Source: Megamerina dolium (taxonomy: Eukaryota; Arthropoda; Insecta; Diptera; Megamerinidae). From it: 64,000 nt of DNA. The stretch is from assembly GCA_963854835.1 (NCBI GenBank), contig OY978527.1, positions 22,382,057 to 22,446,056 on the forward strand, read 5' to 3'. The notes under the pieces were generated by a model, which saw only the letters and a program-made list of their open reading frames with translations, was not told the DNA's origin and did not search any database. Position numbers and translations under genes: made by a program. Shown piece by piece: positions 1 through 8,519 of the stretch (position 1 is its first letter; each line of letters begins with the position of its first letter).

Positions 1-1212
1 TGCCTTTACGCCTTCCTTCTTGATCAAAATTACCGAAATTTAATCAAATTTAATATTGTGGAAATAATAAATAATATTGTGAAACACCTCATATGTTATA
101 TAGTAAGTGCATGTATTTATAAATATATGGATTGCGCAAATGGAGTATACCAAAAAGAACTCCATACGCATGTACATACATATATATAGAACAATAGTAA
201 AAATTCTTCATAAAAAATTCTATATATAGAATTCATTCATAAAAATATTATTTCAATATATGTTAATTTACAGAATTTTTTTTTCTGGTCATAGCATTGC
301 TCTCTTCAAAATCTCTGCATTCTACAACTCTGTTAAGTGACTCTTTGTAATAAGAAATAAGCTCAAACGCCAAAGTAGGATTTCTCTGGTATTAAACATT
401 CTCTGGTTATATTAAGGTTTTTTTGAGGTTGTTTTGTTTTTATTTTCCATTTTTTTAACATATTAGTAATAAGTGTAATATTTAAGTTGGTTTTGTTTTG
501 TATCGGTTAACATTATTCTTCTCTGGTATTAAACGTTCTCTGATATAACTTAAAACTATAACGGCTTCCCTCCAATACAACACAAAAAAACGTTATTCTG
601 GTTAAAGCCAATACCGAGTGGCGAGATTTGTACTAAAATACTAACACGTGTGGTGCACTTTATGAAAATAATAAAAAAAGTAAATAATCTATAATCTATC
701 ACTTATCTTTTTCATTCTTACGCCAAGCTCTAGGATTGCTTGCATCCGGCCTGGAGATGAACTACTCCCACTCGCTTGGCCAAAATAGGCGCACAAATAA
801 ACAAATGCAGCATTAAGCTTACCAAATGTATACTTCATGAAACACATAAAAATTATGCCTCAAGAATGAAGAAAATATGTTTATTCACAAGTCATAGCAA
901 AGTTTAAGAGACAACAAAAGTTAATAATTTAAAAATGGAAACAGAAAAAGATTCAAAATTTGAATTTTAAATTTTACTATTCAAAAAACTTAAATTTTGA
1001 CGCTGCATAACTACCACACAAAGCAGTTCGTAAACGTCAATGCTTGAAAAAGTTAAAAGTTGAGCAACTTTCGGCATACATCAAGCATGGGGCATGATGC
1101 ATATCTTTTATGTGGGCACTTTCATTAGGATGCGTATATTTTAACTTAGTTTGACAGATGAATTTGCATGCCTACTTTTATTGTATTTTGGCCTTAAGCG
1201 GCTTCATACGCT
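1..1212. other. AT-rich intergenic DNA, nothing recognised
   Basis: No supported coding region, RNA gene or terminal repeat is visible. The stretch around 170-260 resembles 14530-14630 (both contain a tatatagaattcatt-type block followed by ataaaaatatt), so part of it is probably dispersed repeat. Homology to the gypsy gag fragment begins only near 1213. Confidence 0.5.
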
Positions 1213-2186
1213 TTGACGTGTGTAGCCGTCAGTTTAATGTGTCGACCAATACTACGAGTACACCAATTATGGAAGAATCAGAAACATCAACAGCCCTATT
1301 CCAATTGACTCTTTCGCTTGTGCTCTTTCACTAAAATCCTCCTAATCAATTTTAGAGAAAGTACATAGGAGGCAATTGTGATTCTAATTGATTTATCTCT
1401 CTTAATTTCGCTTCGCTTATTTTCTTATATTGAAAACAGTTTCGCACTTCGTAAAAATTAAAATTAAATTATTTTTAAAATTAGAATTAGAAAAATTAAA
1501 AATATTTTCCCGTCAAGCTTAGGCGAAGGAGTTGCAGATTAAGTGAAAGAGTCAGTTGGAATAGGGAGACCTGGTTGAAGCAGTCTGTCAGACAGTCAAG
1601 TCAGAATTGCAGTCTGAAGCACAAACAACAGGTGACGCTAAAACAAATTAACTTGTGAGCACTTCATTTGCGACAAACCAGGACATATGGGGCGTAACTG
1701 CCGAAAGCGATCAATATCAAATTCTCAAGGAAGGCAAAAGAAGGAGAATAAGGTGAACTGCGATCGCTTCACACACAGTCGCTTCGTTAAACTGAAGCGA
1801 CTCAGTTCAGGGGGTGTGAACTGATCCCAACAGTGGGTTGCCCCATCATTCACATCTCACAATTACAGAGTATGCCAAACATCTTGATTATCGATGGAAA
1901 ACTGGACAATATTGAGTTCATGTTAACTCTGGATACTGGTGTATCACATTCTATAATCAAAATCGATTTGGTAAAGAGGTTGAGCCTTTAATGGGAATAA
2001 AATTGCGTACATGCACCAATTCAGGATAAGATAAAAAAACGAGTATCTATTGGAAATTGCATTGTGGTCGACATCATCTATGACGTAATAATTGGTGTTG
2101 ATTTCATGGCCGATAATTGATTTACGTTAGATTTAAATCAACGGATACTACGCTATGCAAATGTCGAGTTACCATTGAACGTTACG
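1213..2186 (+). pseudogene. Decayed Ty3/gypsy gag (C-terminal) and protease fragment
   Basis: This is a remnant of the gypsy family present at 4289-8164, 30082-33656 and 49344-54665. After removing the MITE-like insertion at 1294-1566, 1213-1800 aligns by eye with the end of gag: the stretch encoding CRPMPRVRQLETET-like sequence and one CCHC zinc knuckle near 1660-1700. From about 1800 it aligns with the protease start (an SIIK-type motif around 1950). The reading frame is broken by stops and indels, and the protease active site reads DTGV rather than DTGA. It stops where a short repeat begins (2187). No LTR belongs to this fragment. It is an old broken copy without coding potential. Confidence 0.75.
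1294..1566. mobile_element. MITE-like 273-bp AT-rich foldback inserted in gypsy gag
   Basis: The two ends are inverted repeats: CCCTATTCCAATTGACTCTT on the left and its near complement on the right, 24 of 26 bases matching. Related gypsy copies continue smoothly from the sequence left of it to the sequence right of it, which supports insertion. The interior is AT-rich with no ORF. The target-site duplication is unclear (possibly AG), so I do not assign a superfamily. Confidence 0.6.
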
Positions 2187-2290
2187 CAAAGAATATAATA
2201 AGATTAAGAAATCTTATCTTCCAGTCTACACGAAATTTGACGGGAAAACAAGGCAAGTCAAATGAGTAGCACCTAATAACATACAAGTTG
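2187..2290 (-). repeat. About 100-bp repeat, inverted copy of 14760-14866
   Basis: The reverse complement of this stretch matches 14760-14866 closely (shared core includes CCTTGTTTTCCCGTCAAATT). In both places it sits at a breakpoint of a gypsy fragment, which suggests the end of a repeat or transposon rather than host sequence. Identity unknown. Confidence 0.6.
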
Positions 2291-3455
2291 GCTTATGGGC
2301 AGACATAAAAAGGCTTACTGGCATTCCGTCCCACTCTTTTATCATTTCCCTTAAATCTCCAAAAGGCAATCTACTAAATCCCCACGATATAGCATCAAAG
2401 TTAGCCACACACTTCTCTAACGCCTCTTCTGATTCCGGCTTCCCCCTCTTAACAAAATTTCCCAACTCCATTCTACTCCTTTAAGCTTATCTTCTTCCTC
2501 CAAGCATTTGGAAGGCGATTTATCCTTATGGGAACTCCAATGCGCTCTCTGAGCAGTCAAAGGTAGAACCCCAGCGTTTGATAAAATACCTATCCTATTA
2601 TAAAACATATCCGTTTGTCCCTTCTATCACGCCTCCTCAAACACTAAAACAACATTTTCTTGACTGGTAATTATCCCATTCTTTAGAAGACTAGTTCCGT
2701 CGTATCTATCCTAAAACCTCGATGCGAGGTAAACAGCTACCGTCCTATATCTCCTCTTCCCTGCTTAGGTAAATTAATAGAAAAAATCGTTACTATTAGA
2801 CTATCATGGTATGTGCACGCAAATAAGCTCATTCAGCATAACCAAGTCACCTTCAAGAAGATGCAGGGTACGATTGACGCTTTATTACACCTCGATCACT
2901 TTGTTTCCGAGTTCCTTCAAGTAAAAATCATTTTTCACTGCTATTCCTAGATTTTGCCATTGCTTTCGATCGAATATGTATACAAATCTCGTTTGAAGAC
3001 AGCTAAATAAGTGAAAGGTTGGACCAAGAATCTACAACTTTATTAAATCTTTCCTCTCCTCTCGCACACTTAGCGTTCTTATATCCAATATCCAATCCCC
3101 TATATTTCCCCTAGACAGCGGCACCCCACAGGTCTCTCCTGTATTCGTTATCCTTTTCATTATAGCTTTTGATGAGTTTATTACCATTTTTTCCCATTTC
3201 CCAAATATTTCCTACCAAATGTATGCGGAAGATGTGTTGCTATTTTGCAAAACCCATGGTCTCAATCACGTAATGGCTACATTTTCTGACATCCTATCAC
3301 GCATTTCCTCATGGCCCCCTTCTTCAGGAGCTTCAATCTCTCCCAATAAAACTAAACTACTACATATTTGTAAGAAACTTAACTGTAATATACCTCTGCT
3401 TACATTTGTTGTGAGTCAAAATAATGCTCATCTAATTAATGCATTTTGACTCACT
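2291..3455 (+). pseudogene. I-like non-LTR retrotransposon ORF2 fragment (RT)
   Basis: A conceptual plus-strand reading in shifting frames gives the region between endonuclease and RT near 2330-2640 (PKGNLLNPHDIASKLATHF), then RT motifs: RPISSLPCLGKLIEKI-like near 2745, GTPQVSPV near 3120, and the catalytic box as YAEDVLLFCK near 3220, where the second residue of YADD is changed and the first aspartate is Glu. It continues to SISPNKTKLL before ending near 3450. Stops and frameshifts are frequent. The clade call (I-like) rests on the wording of these motifs and is tentative. The fragment at 11613-12200 may be the 3' end of a related element. Confidence 0.7.
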
Positions 3456-3572
3456 ACAAATGTTATAGTAATATTATTATTATCGTTATGTTATTTTATT
3501 ATGTGTAACCATTAATTAATGATAATCAACACACTATGCATAATGTAATTATCATTGACTAAAATGGGTTGT

Positions 3573-3947
3573 GCCGTTTGGGTGCCGTAGCTCAGTGGTT
3601 AGTGTGTTCGCCTTCTGATCTGTAGGTCGTGGTTCAATACCCGGCTGATGCATAACAAATTTAATATCGAAAAGATTTTTCTTTCGAACGGTACCCACCT
3701 GTCGGCAAGCAATTGACAATTCTTCCGACAGTAACAACTTGCCATGAAAAAGCTTCTAAAAAAAAGAACTCTGTGACAAAGCTCAGAAAAAGTGATGTCA
3801 CAAGTGTTCTGCCGTTCCGAACCGGCTAAAATAAGTAGGTCCATTCTAATACTGTCCAAAATTTAAGACGCACAACAGTAATGGAAGAGAAGCTCGGCCA
3901 ATGAGCCCTTTGGGGCTTTAAGTGCCACATATTTATTTTTTTTTTTT
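3573..3947 (+). mobile_element. tRNA-derived SINE, copy 1 (complete, with TSD)
   Basis: The head (from about 3580) carries a Pol III A box (TAGCTCAGTGG) and B box (GGTTCAATACC) at normal tRNA spacing, followed by a roughly 290-bp body and a tail ATTTATTTTTTTTTTTT. An 11-bp direct repeat AAATGGGTTGT flanks it (3562-3572 and 3948-3958), showing retroposition. Five other copies lie in the window. A T5 run about 20 nt downstream of the B box and the T-rich rather than A-rich tail are odd for a Pol III SINE. Confidence 0.85.
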
Positions 3948-4288
3948 AAATGGGTTGTAGTATATTTATAAAAATGCGTGGTCAGCGTCGTCGTAACTCA
4001 CTGTATGATTGTGGAACAATTTCACAATCATGAAAAACAAAGAACGAAGAAGAAGAAGAAAATAATGAATTAAATAATAAACAATAATAAAAGAACCAAC
4101 GGGTCATCGTACCTCGATATATGATTATGAAATAATTCAACAACCATACACAGTGAAAAGAAAACAAAAGCCAAAAGGAAAAACAAAATAAGAAACAACC
4201 AAGCATACATAAAATTGAACGCATGCACGATATTTACAACAAGAAGTATTAACTACAAATAATAATGATGACTTACTAAAAATAATAT

Positions 4289-4724
4289 TGTTACGTTTTT
4301 ATTCTGTGAACGTTTAATTCTATTTGAATTACCTTCTTCGATCACTGGATTCTGTTAATGATAACTGCAACACTTATTTTGTACAACTATATACAGCAAC
4401 AATTTATTTAATAATCTCTATTTACAATCAACACTGTTTACAATCAACTATTTACTATAACACTTAAATGTACTTGCAACTTTTGCCTCTGTATCAATGT
4501 TTTCGCAATCACGTCCGGAAGTAGATTGATTTTTCTTCTCAACACTGGCTCTATTTATACTCTGTTGGCAACACCCCAGAATCTTCCTTTATCGAGATTC
4601 TTCTCTTCCTTTCTCGTTGGCTTGTTCTGGTTATCGCTTATTTCTTTTTGTGACATTCGTTTCGATGCTGCCAATAGAGTCAGTCACAATAGTGATGAGT
4701 AATCAACTATCGATACTCTTTACA
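4289..4724 (-). repeat. 3' LTR of gag-integrase gypsy element
   Basis: 436 bp, nearly identical to 7729-8164. On the minus strand it reads TGTAAAGAGTATCGATAG at its start and ends AATAAAAACGTAACA, with an AATAAA signal just before the end. The PPT lies directly upstream (minus strand) at 4725-4737. Confidence 0.92.
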
Positions 4725-4759
4725 CTGCCCTCCTCTTAACCTTGTTCGTCCCGAACAAG
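4725..4759 (-). promoter_or_regulatory. Polypurine tract and conserved 8-bp-stem hairpin
   Basis: On the minus strand the ORF stop is followed within a few bases by CTTGTTCGGGACGAACAAG (positions 4741-4759), an 8-bp perfect stem with a 3-nt loop. The polypurine tract AAGAGGAGGGCAG follows (4725-4737) and abuts the LTR. The PPT would prime plus-strand DNA synthesis. The hairpin is unchanged in the copies at 33183-33201 and 54179-54197. Confidence 0.8.
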
Positions 4760-4762
4760 TTT

Positions 4763-7699
4763 TTATGCTTCTCCTCGATATGGCGCAAGTCGCTCCAAGT
4801 GCACTACTTTAAAATTTGCTCTTTTATTCCAGGCACGTTGAATGCGATACACTACGTCATTTATCTTTGCTATAATCTCATATGGTCCTTCCCAATGAGT
4901 CTGTAGTTTAGGAGACAGGCCTTTCTTTCGTTGTGGATTATGAAGCATTACAAGCTCTCCTTCATAGAACCCTTTTGAATTTGCTTTCAAGTCATACCTG
5001 GCCTTCATCTTATCGCTTATCATCTGCGACCGCTCTATGATGAACCGATGTACTTCATCCAACTGTTCCCGCTTTTCGCTAGTATAATTACCTTCGGTTG
5101 ATCTCGTTGGTGTTACGACTCCAAATTTTAAATCAGCTGGCAGTCTTAACTCGTTTCCAAAAATTGCCCTTGCCGGTGTAGTAGCAGTCGTATCATGTTG
5201 TGCGCATCGATATGCCATGAGGAACATTGGTATATGTACATCCCAGTCTCTTTGGTATTTATCTACGACTTTTCTCAAATATTCCTCCAAGGTACGGTTA
5301 AATCGTTCTACCATGCCATCAGATTGTGGATGCAAAGGTGTTGTACGAGTTTTGTATATACCCAGCATACGGCATATCTCTTGGAATACAACTGATTCGA
5401 AATTTCGACCTTGGTCTGAGTGTAATTCCATCGGTACACCAAAACGAGTAATCCATTGGTTGACGAATACATCCGCAACGGTACTAGCTTCTTGATTTGG
5501 AATGGGGTATACTTCAGGCCATTTACTGAAGTAATCTATAACCACCAGAACATACTTGTTTCCTGCGTTGCTTATTGGAAATGGTCCAGCTATGTCCATA
5601 GCAATTCGCTCGAATGGAGCACCCACGGTGTATTGGTGCATCTTACCTCGACTTTTCTTAGTGGGACCTTTGGCCATTGCACATTGCTTACATTTCCGAA
5701 TCCAATCAGCGACATGGTCATGACATCCAACCCAATAAAATCGTTTCTTTATTTTCTCGACGGTTTTGGTGATTCCCAAATGACCTCCACTGGAGGCATT
5801 GTGATACTCAGCTATCACTTCATTTATTCTTGCCTTGGGTACCACTAGAAGATCATTAGTGATTTTTCCATCCTCACTTTCCCATGCTCGGAATAAACAT
5901 CCGTCTCGTAAGTGCAGGCTTTGCCACTGCGCCCAGTATGCCTTTGCTATTGGACTCTCATTAGCCATTTCTTGCCAATCTGGACGTATGCCCTGCTCCT
6001 TGTGTTCCATAATCTTTGCGAGATCTGGGTCGTTCCGTTGATCTTCTTGAACTCGTTCGGTTGTCCATGACTCTTCCGATAATACATTCGAAAGTCGTAG
6101 GTTAACAATGTGATTCTGGCTTCCTACCCGAGAACAATGTTTACTATCTACGGTGCAAATACGATGATATGGAGTAACAGCTTTACCACGATGAATGACA
6201 TCACGATCTTCCTTTCGTTGTCCTGGTGAATTCGATCTTTGTTGCTTGCATCGTAGCCGACAATTACGCGCCATGTGTCCTCTTCGATGGCATATGAAGC
6301 ACTTACCGGTAAATTTATTTTTGTGTTGATTCCTTGTTCTTCCTTTAGGCTTCATACTCGATTGATTGCAATCACGAGCTATATGCCCTCGTTTGTCGCA
6401 AATAAAGCACATACCAGTAAATTTGATTTCGCGTCGACCTGTTGTTCTTCCTTCAGGCTGCACTACAGATTTGAATGCCTGACACACTGCTTCAACCAGA
6501 TCTGCTGTTTCTGTTTCTAGTTGGCGTACACGTGGCATTGGTCGACACATCAAACTGGCGGCTTCAAACGTCAATGCACTACTGACTGTTTCGGCATAAG
6601 TATTTCTTGGTGACATGACTAGGGCACGCTTTGTCTCTCCATCACGTATGCCATCTATGAAAGCCTCTATTTTGATTTTTTCGACGAACTCTTCCGAATT
6701 ACCGGAGAACGCTAGATGACATAAGCGCTCAATATCGGAAGCGAATTCCTGAAGACTCTCATTACTCCGTTGCACTCGCGATCTCAATTCCACACGATGT
6801 AATTGACTCTTGTATTCATTTCCATATTTCCGCTGGAGGGTGTCCATCAGTGACTGGTAGCTACCACGATCTTTCTCTGGAACCATCTGTAACACCTCGG
6901 AAGCATTACCTTTTAATGCGACTATTAAAGCAGCAGTCTTGTCGCTATCATCCCATTGATTCTTCGAAGCTGTTGTCTCGAATTGAAGCTTGAAGATATT
7001 GAATGGCGTGCTTCCGTCAAATGTTGGTGGCTTTAATTTGATTGTACTTGAATCTCTAATCACTGATGTGGCTGTTCCATTTCTTTTTAGTTGATTGAGT
7101 TCGTGCTGTAATTTCTCGAACTTGTCTTCCCAGTCGTCGACATGTTCCTTCAGCTTATCATCCAACTCATCCACGTGTTCTTTCAGCTCTGTGACTTTGT
7201 CATTAATAGCTCCGGAAATTTCCTGAAATCTAAGTTCAATTCCTTTCTGTAGATTTTCGATGACGTGTTCTTGTCGAGCCGAATGTTCTTGAATTTCCAT
7301 ACGCAATTCACTAATAACGCCCTCTTGGCGTACCGAATGTTCTTGAAGCTTGGAGTCAATGCGAGACGCATTTCCTTGAATTTCCGTACGCAATTCAGCC
7401 GAATGTTCTTGTAACTTCGCATTAATTCCTTGCAGTTGCTGCTGCTGCTGTTGCATCATGGATTTCATAAATTCCATGAGTTGACCACTCGAATCTACCT
7501 TGCTCTCTTCCTCGGCGTGCACAACTGCATGTATATCGTCTTCCTCAAAGAACTCATGTTCTTCTACATTAATTCCCTTAGCCTCCATGGCTTTCCTCAG
7601 CCTCACCAGCAGTTCCGCCTTTGCACCTGATGACGATAGGTTCATCTCTACCAACAGCTTTTTAAGCTGGTCCACTTTTAGTTGGTCAATTTTCACCAT
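4763..7699 (-). CDS. Gag-integrase fusion polyprotein, 978 aa
   Basis: Retroelement protein combining capsid and integration functions. Residues 5-40 resemble a SAP DNA-binding motif (LKVDQLKKLLVEM, then LVRLRKAM). Residues 70-205 are a predicted coiled coil with repeated QEHSARQE-type units and a run of Gln. The gag core spans about 220-390. Two CCHC knuckles lie at 432-444 and 467-480. Residues 500-516 (VIHRGK ... HRIC) resemble the C-terminal end of gypsy RNase H. Integrase follows: HHCC finger (H633, H640, C670, C673), catalytic D702, D762 and E798 all present, and a GPY/F-like segment near 936-955 (HWEGPYEI). Protease, RT and the RNase H core are missing although the frame is open throughout. 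The start ATG lies just past the PBS. An uninterrupted fused ORF with matching LTRs suggests recent mobility; function is inferred. Confidence 0.9.
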   Translation of the reverse strand: MVKIDQLKVDQLKKLLVEMNLSSSGAKAELLVRLRKAMEAKGINVEEHEFFEEDDIHAVVHAEEESKVDSSGQLMEFMKSMMQQQQQQLQGINAKLQEHSAELRTEIQGNASRIDSKLQEHSVRQEGVISELRMEIQEHSARQEHVIENLQKGIELRFQEISGAINDKVTELKEHVDELDDKLKEHVDDWEDKFEKLQHELNQLKRNGTATSVIRDSSTIKLKPPTFDGSTPFNIFKLQFETTASKNQWDDSDKTAALIVALKGNASEVLQMVPEKDRGSYQSLMDTLQRKYGNEYKSQLHRVELRSRVQRSNESLQEFASDIERLCHLAFSGNSEEFVEKIKIEAFIDGIRDGETKRALVMSPRNTYAETVSSALTFEAASLMCRPMPRVRQLETETADLVEAVCQAFKSVVQPEGRTTGRREIKFTGMCFICDKRGHIARDCNQSSMKPKGRTRNQHKNKFTGKCFICHRRGHMARNCRLRCKQQRSNSPGQRKEDRDVIHRGKAVTPYHRICTVDSKHCSRVGSQNHIVNLRLSNVLSEESWTTERVQEDQRNDPDLAKIMEHKEQGIRPDWQEMANESPIAKAYWAQWQSLHLRDGCLFRAWESEDGKITNDLLVVPKARINEVIAEYHNASSGGHLGITKTVEKIKKRFYWVGCHDHVADWIRKCKQCAMAKGPTKKSRGKMHQYTVGAPFERIAMDIAGPFPISNAGNKYVLVVIDYFSKWPEVYPIPNQEASTVADVFVNQWITRFGVPMELHSDQGRNFESVVFQEICRMLGIYKTRTTPLHPQSDGMVERFNRTLEEYLRKVVDKYQRDWDVHIPMFLMAYRCAQHDTTATTPARAIFGNELRLPADLKFGVVTPTRSTEGNYTSEKREQLDEVHRFIIERSQMISDKMKARYDLKANSKGFYEGELVMLHNPQRKKGLSPKLQTHWEGPYEIIAKINDVVYRIQRAWNKRANFKVVHLERLAPYRGEA

Positions 7700-7708
7700 C
7701 TTTACAGA

Positions 7709-7726
7709 ATCCCACTTCTGAACCCA
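7709..7726 (-). other. Primer binding site (tRNA-Leu type)
   Basis: The minus strand reads TGGGTTCAGAAGTGGGAT two bases inside the 5' LTR. The full-length copy at 49732 reads TGGTGTCAAAAGTGGG. Both are near-complementary to the 3' end of insect tRNA-Leu (CCCACTTCTGACACCA), so tRNA-Leu is the likely primer. Confidence 0.7.
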
Positions 7727-7728
7727 AT

Positions 7729-8164
7729 TGTTACGTTTTTATTCTGTGAACGTTTAATTCTATTTGAATTACCTTGTTCGATCACTGGATTCTGTTAATG
7801 ATAACTGCAACACTTATTTTGTACAACTATATACAGCAACAATTTATTTAATAATCTCTATTTACAATCAACACTGTTTACAATCAACTATTTACTATAA
7901 CACTTAAATGTACTTGCAACTTTTGCCTCTGTATCAATGTTTTCGCAATCACGTCCGGAAGTAGATTGATTTTTCTTCTCAACACTGGCTCTATTTATAC
8001 TCTGTTGGCAACACCCCAGAATCTTCCTTTATCGAGATTCTTCTCTTCCTTTCTCGTTGGCTTGTTCTGGTTATCGCTTATTTCTTTTTGTGACATTCGT
8101 TTCGATGCTGCCAATAGAGTCAGTCACAATAGTGATGAGTAATCAACTATCGATACTCGTTACA
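7729..8164 (-). repeat. 5' LTR of gag-integrase gypsy element
   Basis: 436 bp, pair of 4289-4724, with the same TG/CA ends. It is followed on the plus strand by the target duplication ATAT. It would hold the element promoter. Confidence 0.92.
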
Positions 8165-8389
8165 ATATTATAAAGAACCTTGTATTATGTGTATTGTGAA
8201 TGGAAAACCTTTGAGCCAATAAACCATATCGTGAAAACAAAAAACTTACTAAATGTGAAAGTAATTGTGTGGGGAAGTAAGACAAAGGAAGCTGGAAGCA
8301 GAGAAAGAGAATAAAAGAAAGAGGTAAGTCCTAAACCATAAGATATCTAGACAAAGGTTAGGGTGCTACAAATAAAGGACACAACATTT

Positions 8390-8409
8390 TGGTGCAGCCG
8401 GTAGGATTC
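8390..8409 (+). other. Primer binding site (tRNA-Ser type) of 17.6-like element
   Basis: TGGTGCAGCCGGTAGGATTC matches the complement of the insect tRNA-Ser 3' end (TGGCGCAGCCGGTAGGATTC) at 19 of 20 positions. The 17.6/297 group of gypsy elements uses tRNA-Ser, supporting the group assignment. Confidence 0.75.
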
Positions 8410-8519
8410 TGCGAAGTATCTTGTAAGACAAGATATTTTACGTTAAACGTTTAACGCAGTATTAGGATTCCATTGTTCCCTAGGACATAAAAATAGATTT
8501 GTGTTCCAGGATATTCTGA

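Larger units (their letters stand above)
4289..8164 (-). mobile_element. Non-autonomous gag-integrase Ty3/gypsy element (complete, young)
   Basis: A 3876-bp LTR retrotransposon in minus orientation. The two 436-bp LTRs differ at two positions by eye (near 4335/7775 and 4719/8159), begin TG and end CA, and are flanked by the 4-bp duplication ATAT (4285-4288 and 8165-8168), the target used by 17.6/297-type gypsy elements. PBS, polypurine tract and a 978-codon ORF are present. The ORF joins gag to integrase; protease, RT and most of RNase H are absent, so movement would need those activities in trans. It is inserted in the LTR of the 17.6-like element. No env-like ORF is present. Confidence 0.92.
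3459..8389 (+). mobile_element. 5' LTR of a 17.6-like gypsy element, split by two nested insertions
   Basis: A tRNA-Ser-type primer binding site lies at 8390-8409, so the sequence just upstream should be the LTR of that element. Removing the SINE (3573-3947) and the gag-integrase gypsy (4289-8164) joins 3459-3572, 3959-4288 and 8165-8389 into one AT-rich non-coding block of roughly 670 bp. Both insertions have target duplications inside it. The left boundary (TGTTATAG near 3459) is a guess, since no second LTR copy exists in the window for comparison. Nothing else is seen in the block apart from a diverged roughly 110-bp tandem duplication around 3985-4160. Confidence 0.45.

Noticed and set aside
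2226..2608. Two minus-strand frames of 81 and 63 codons
   Set aside because: They are antisense to the I-like LINE linker region, whose plus-strand reading gives recognisable LINE protein.
5195..6520. Several plus-strand frames opposite the gag-integrase ORF
   Set aside because: They are shadows of the 978-codon minus-strand ORF, which has intact domain motifs.
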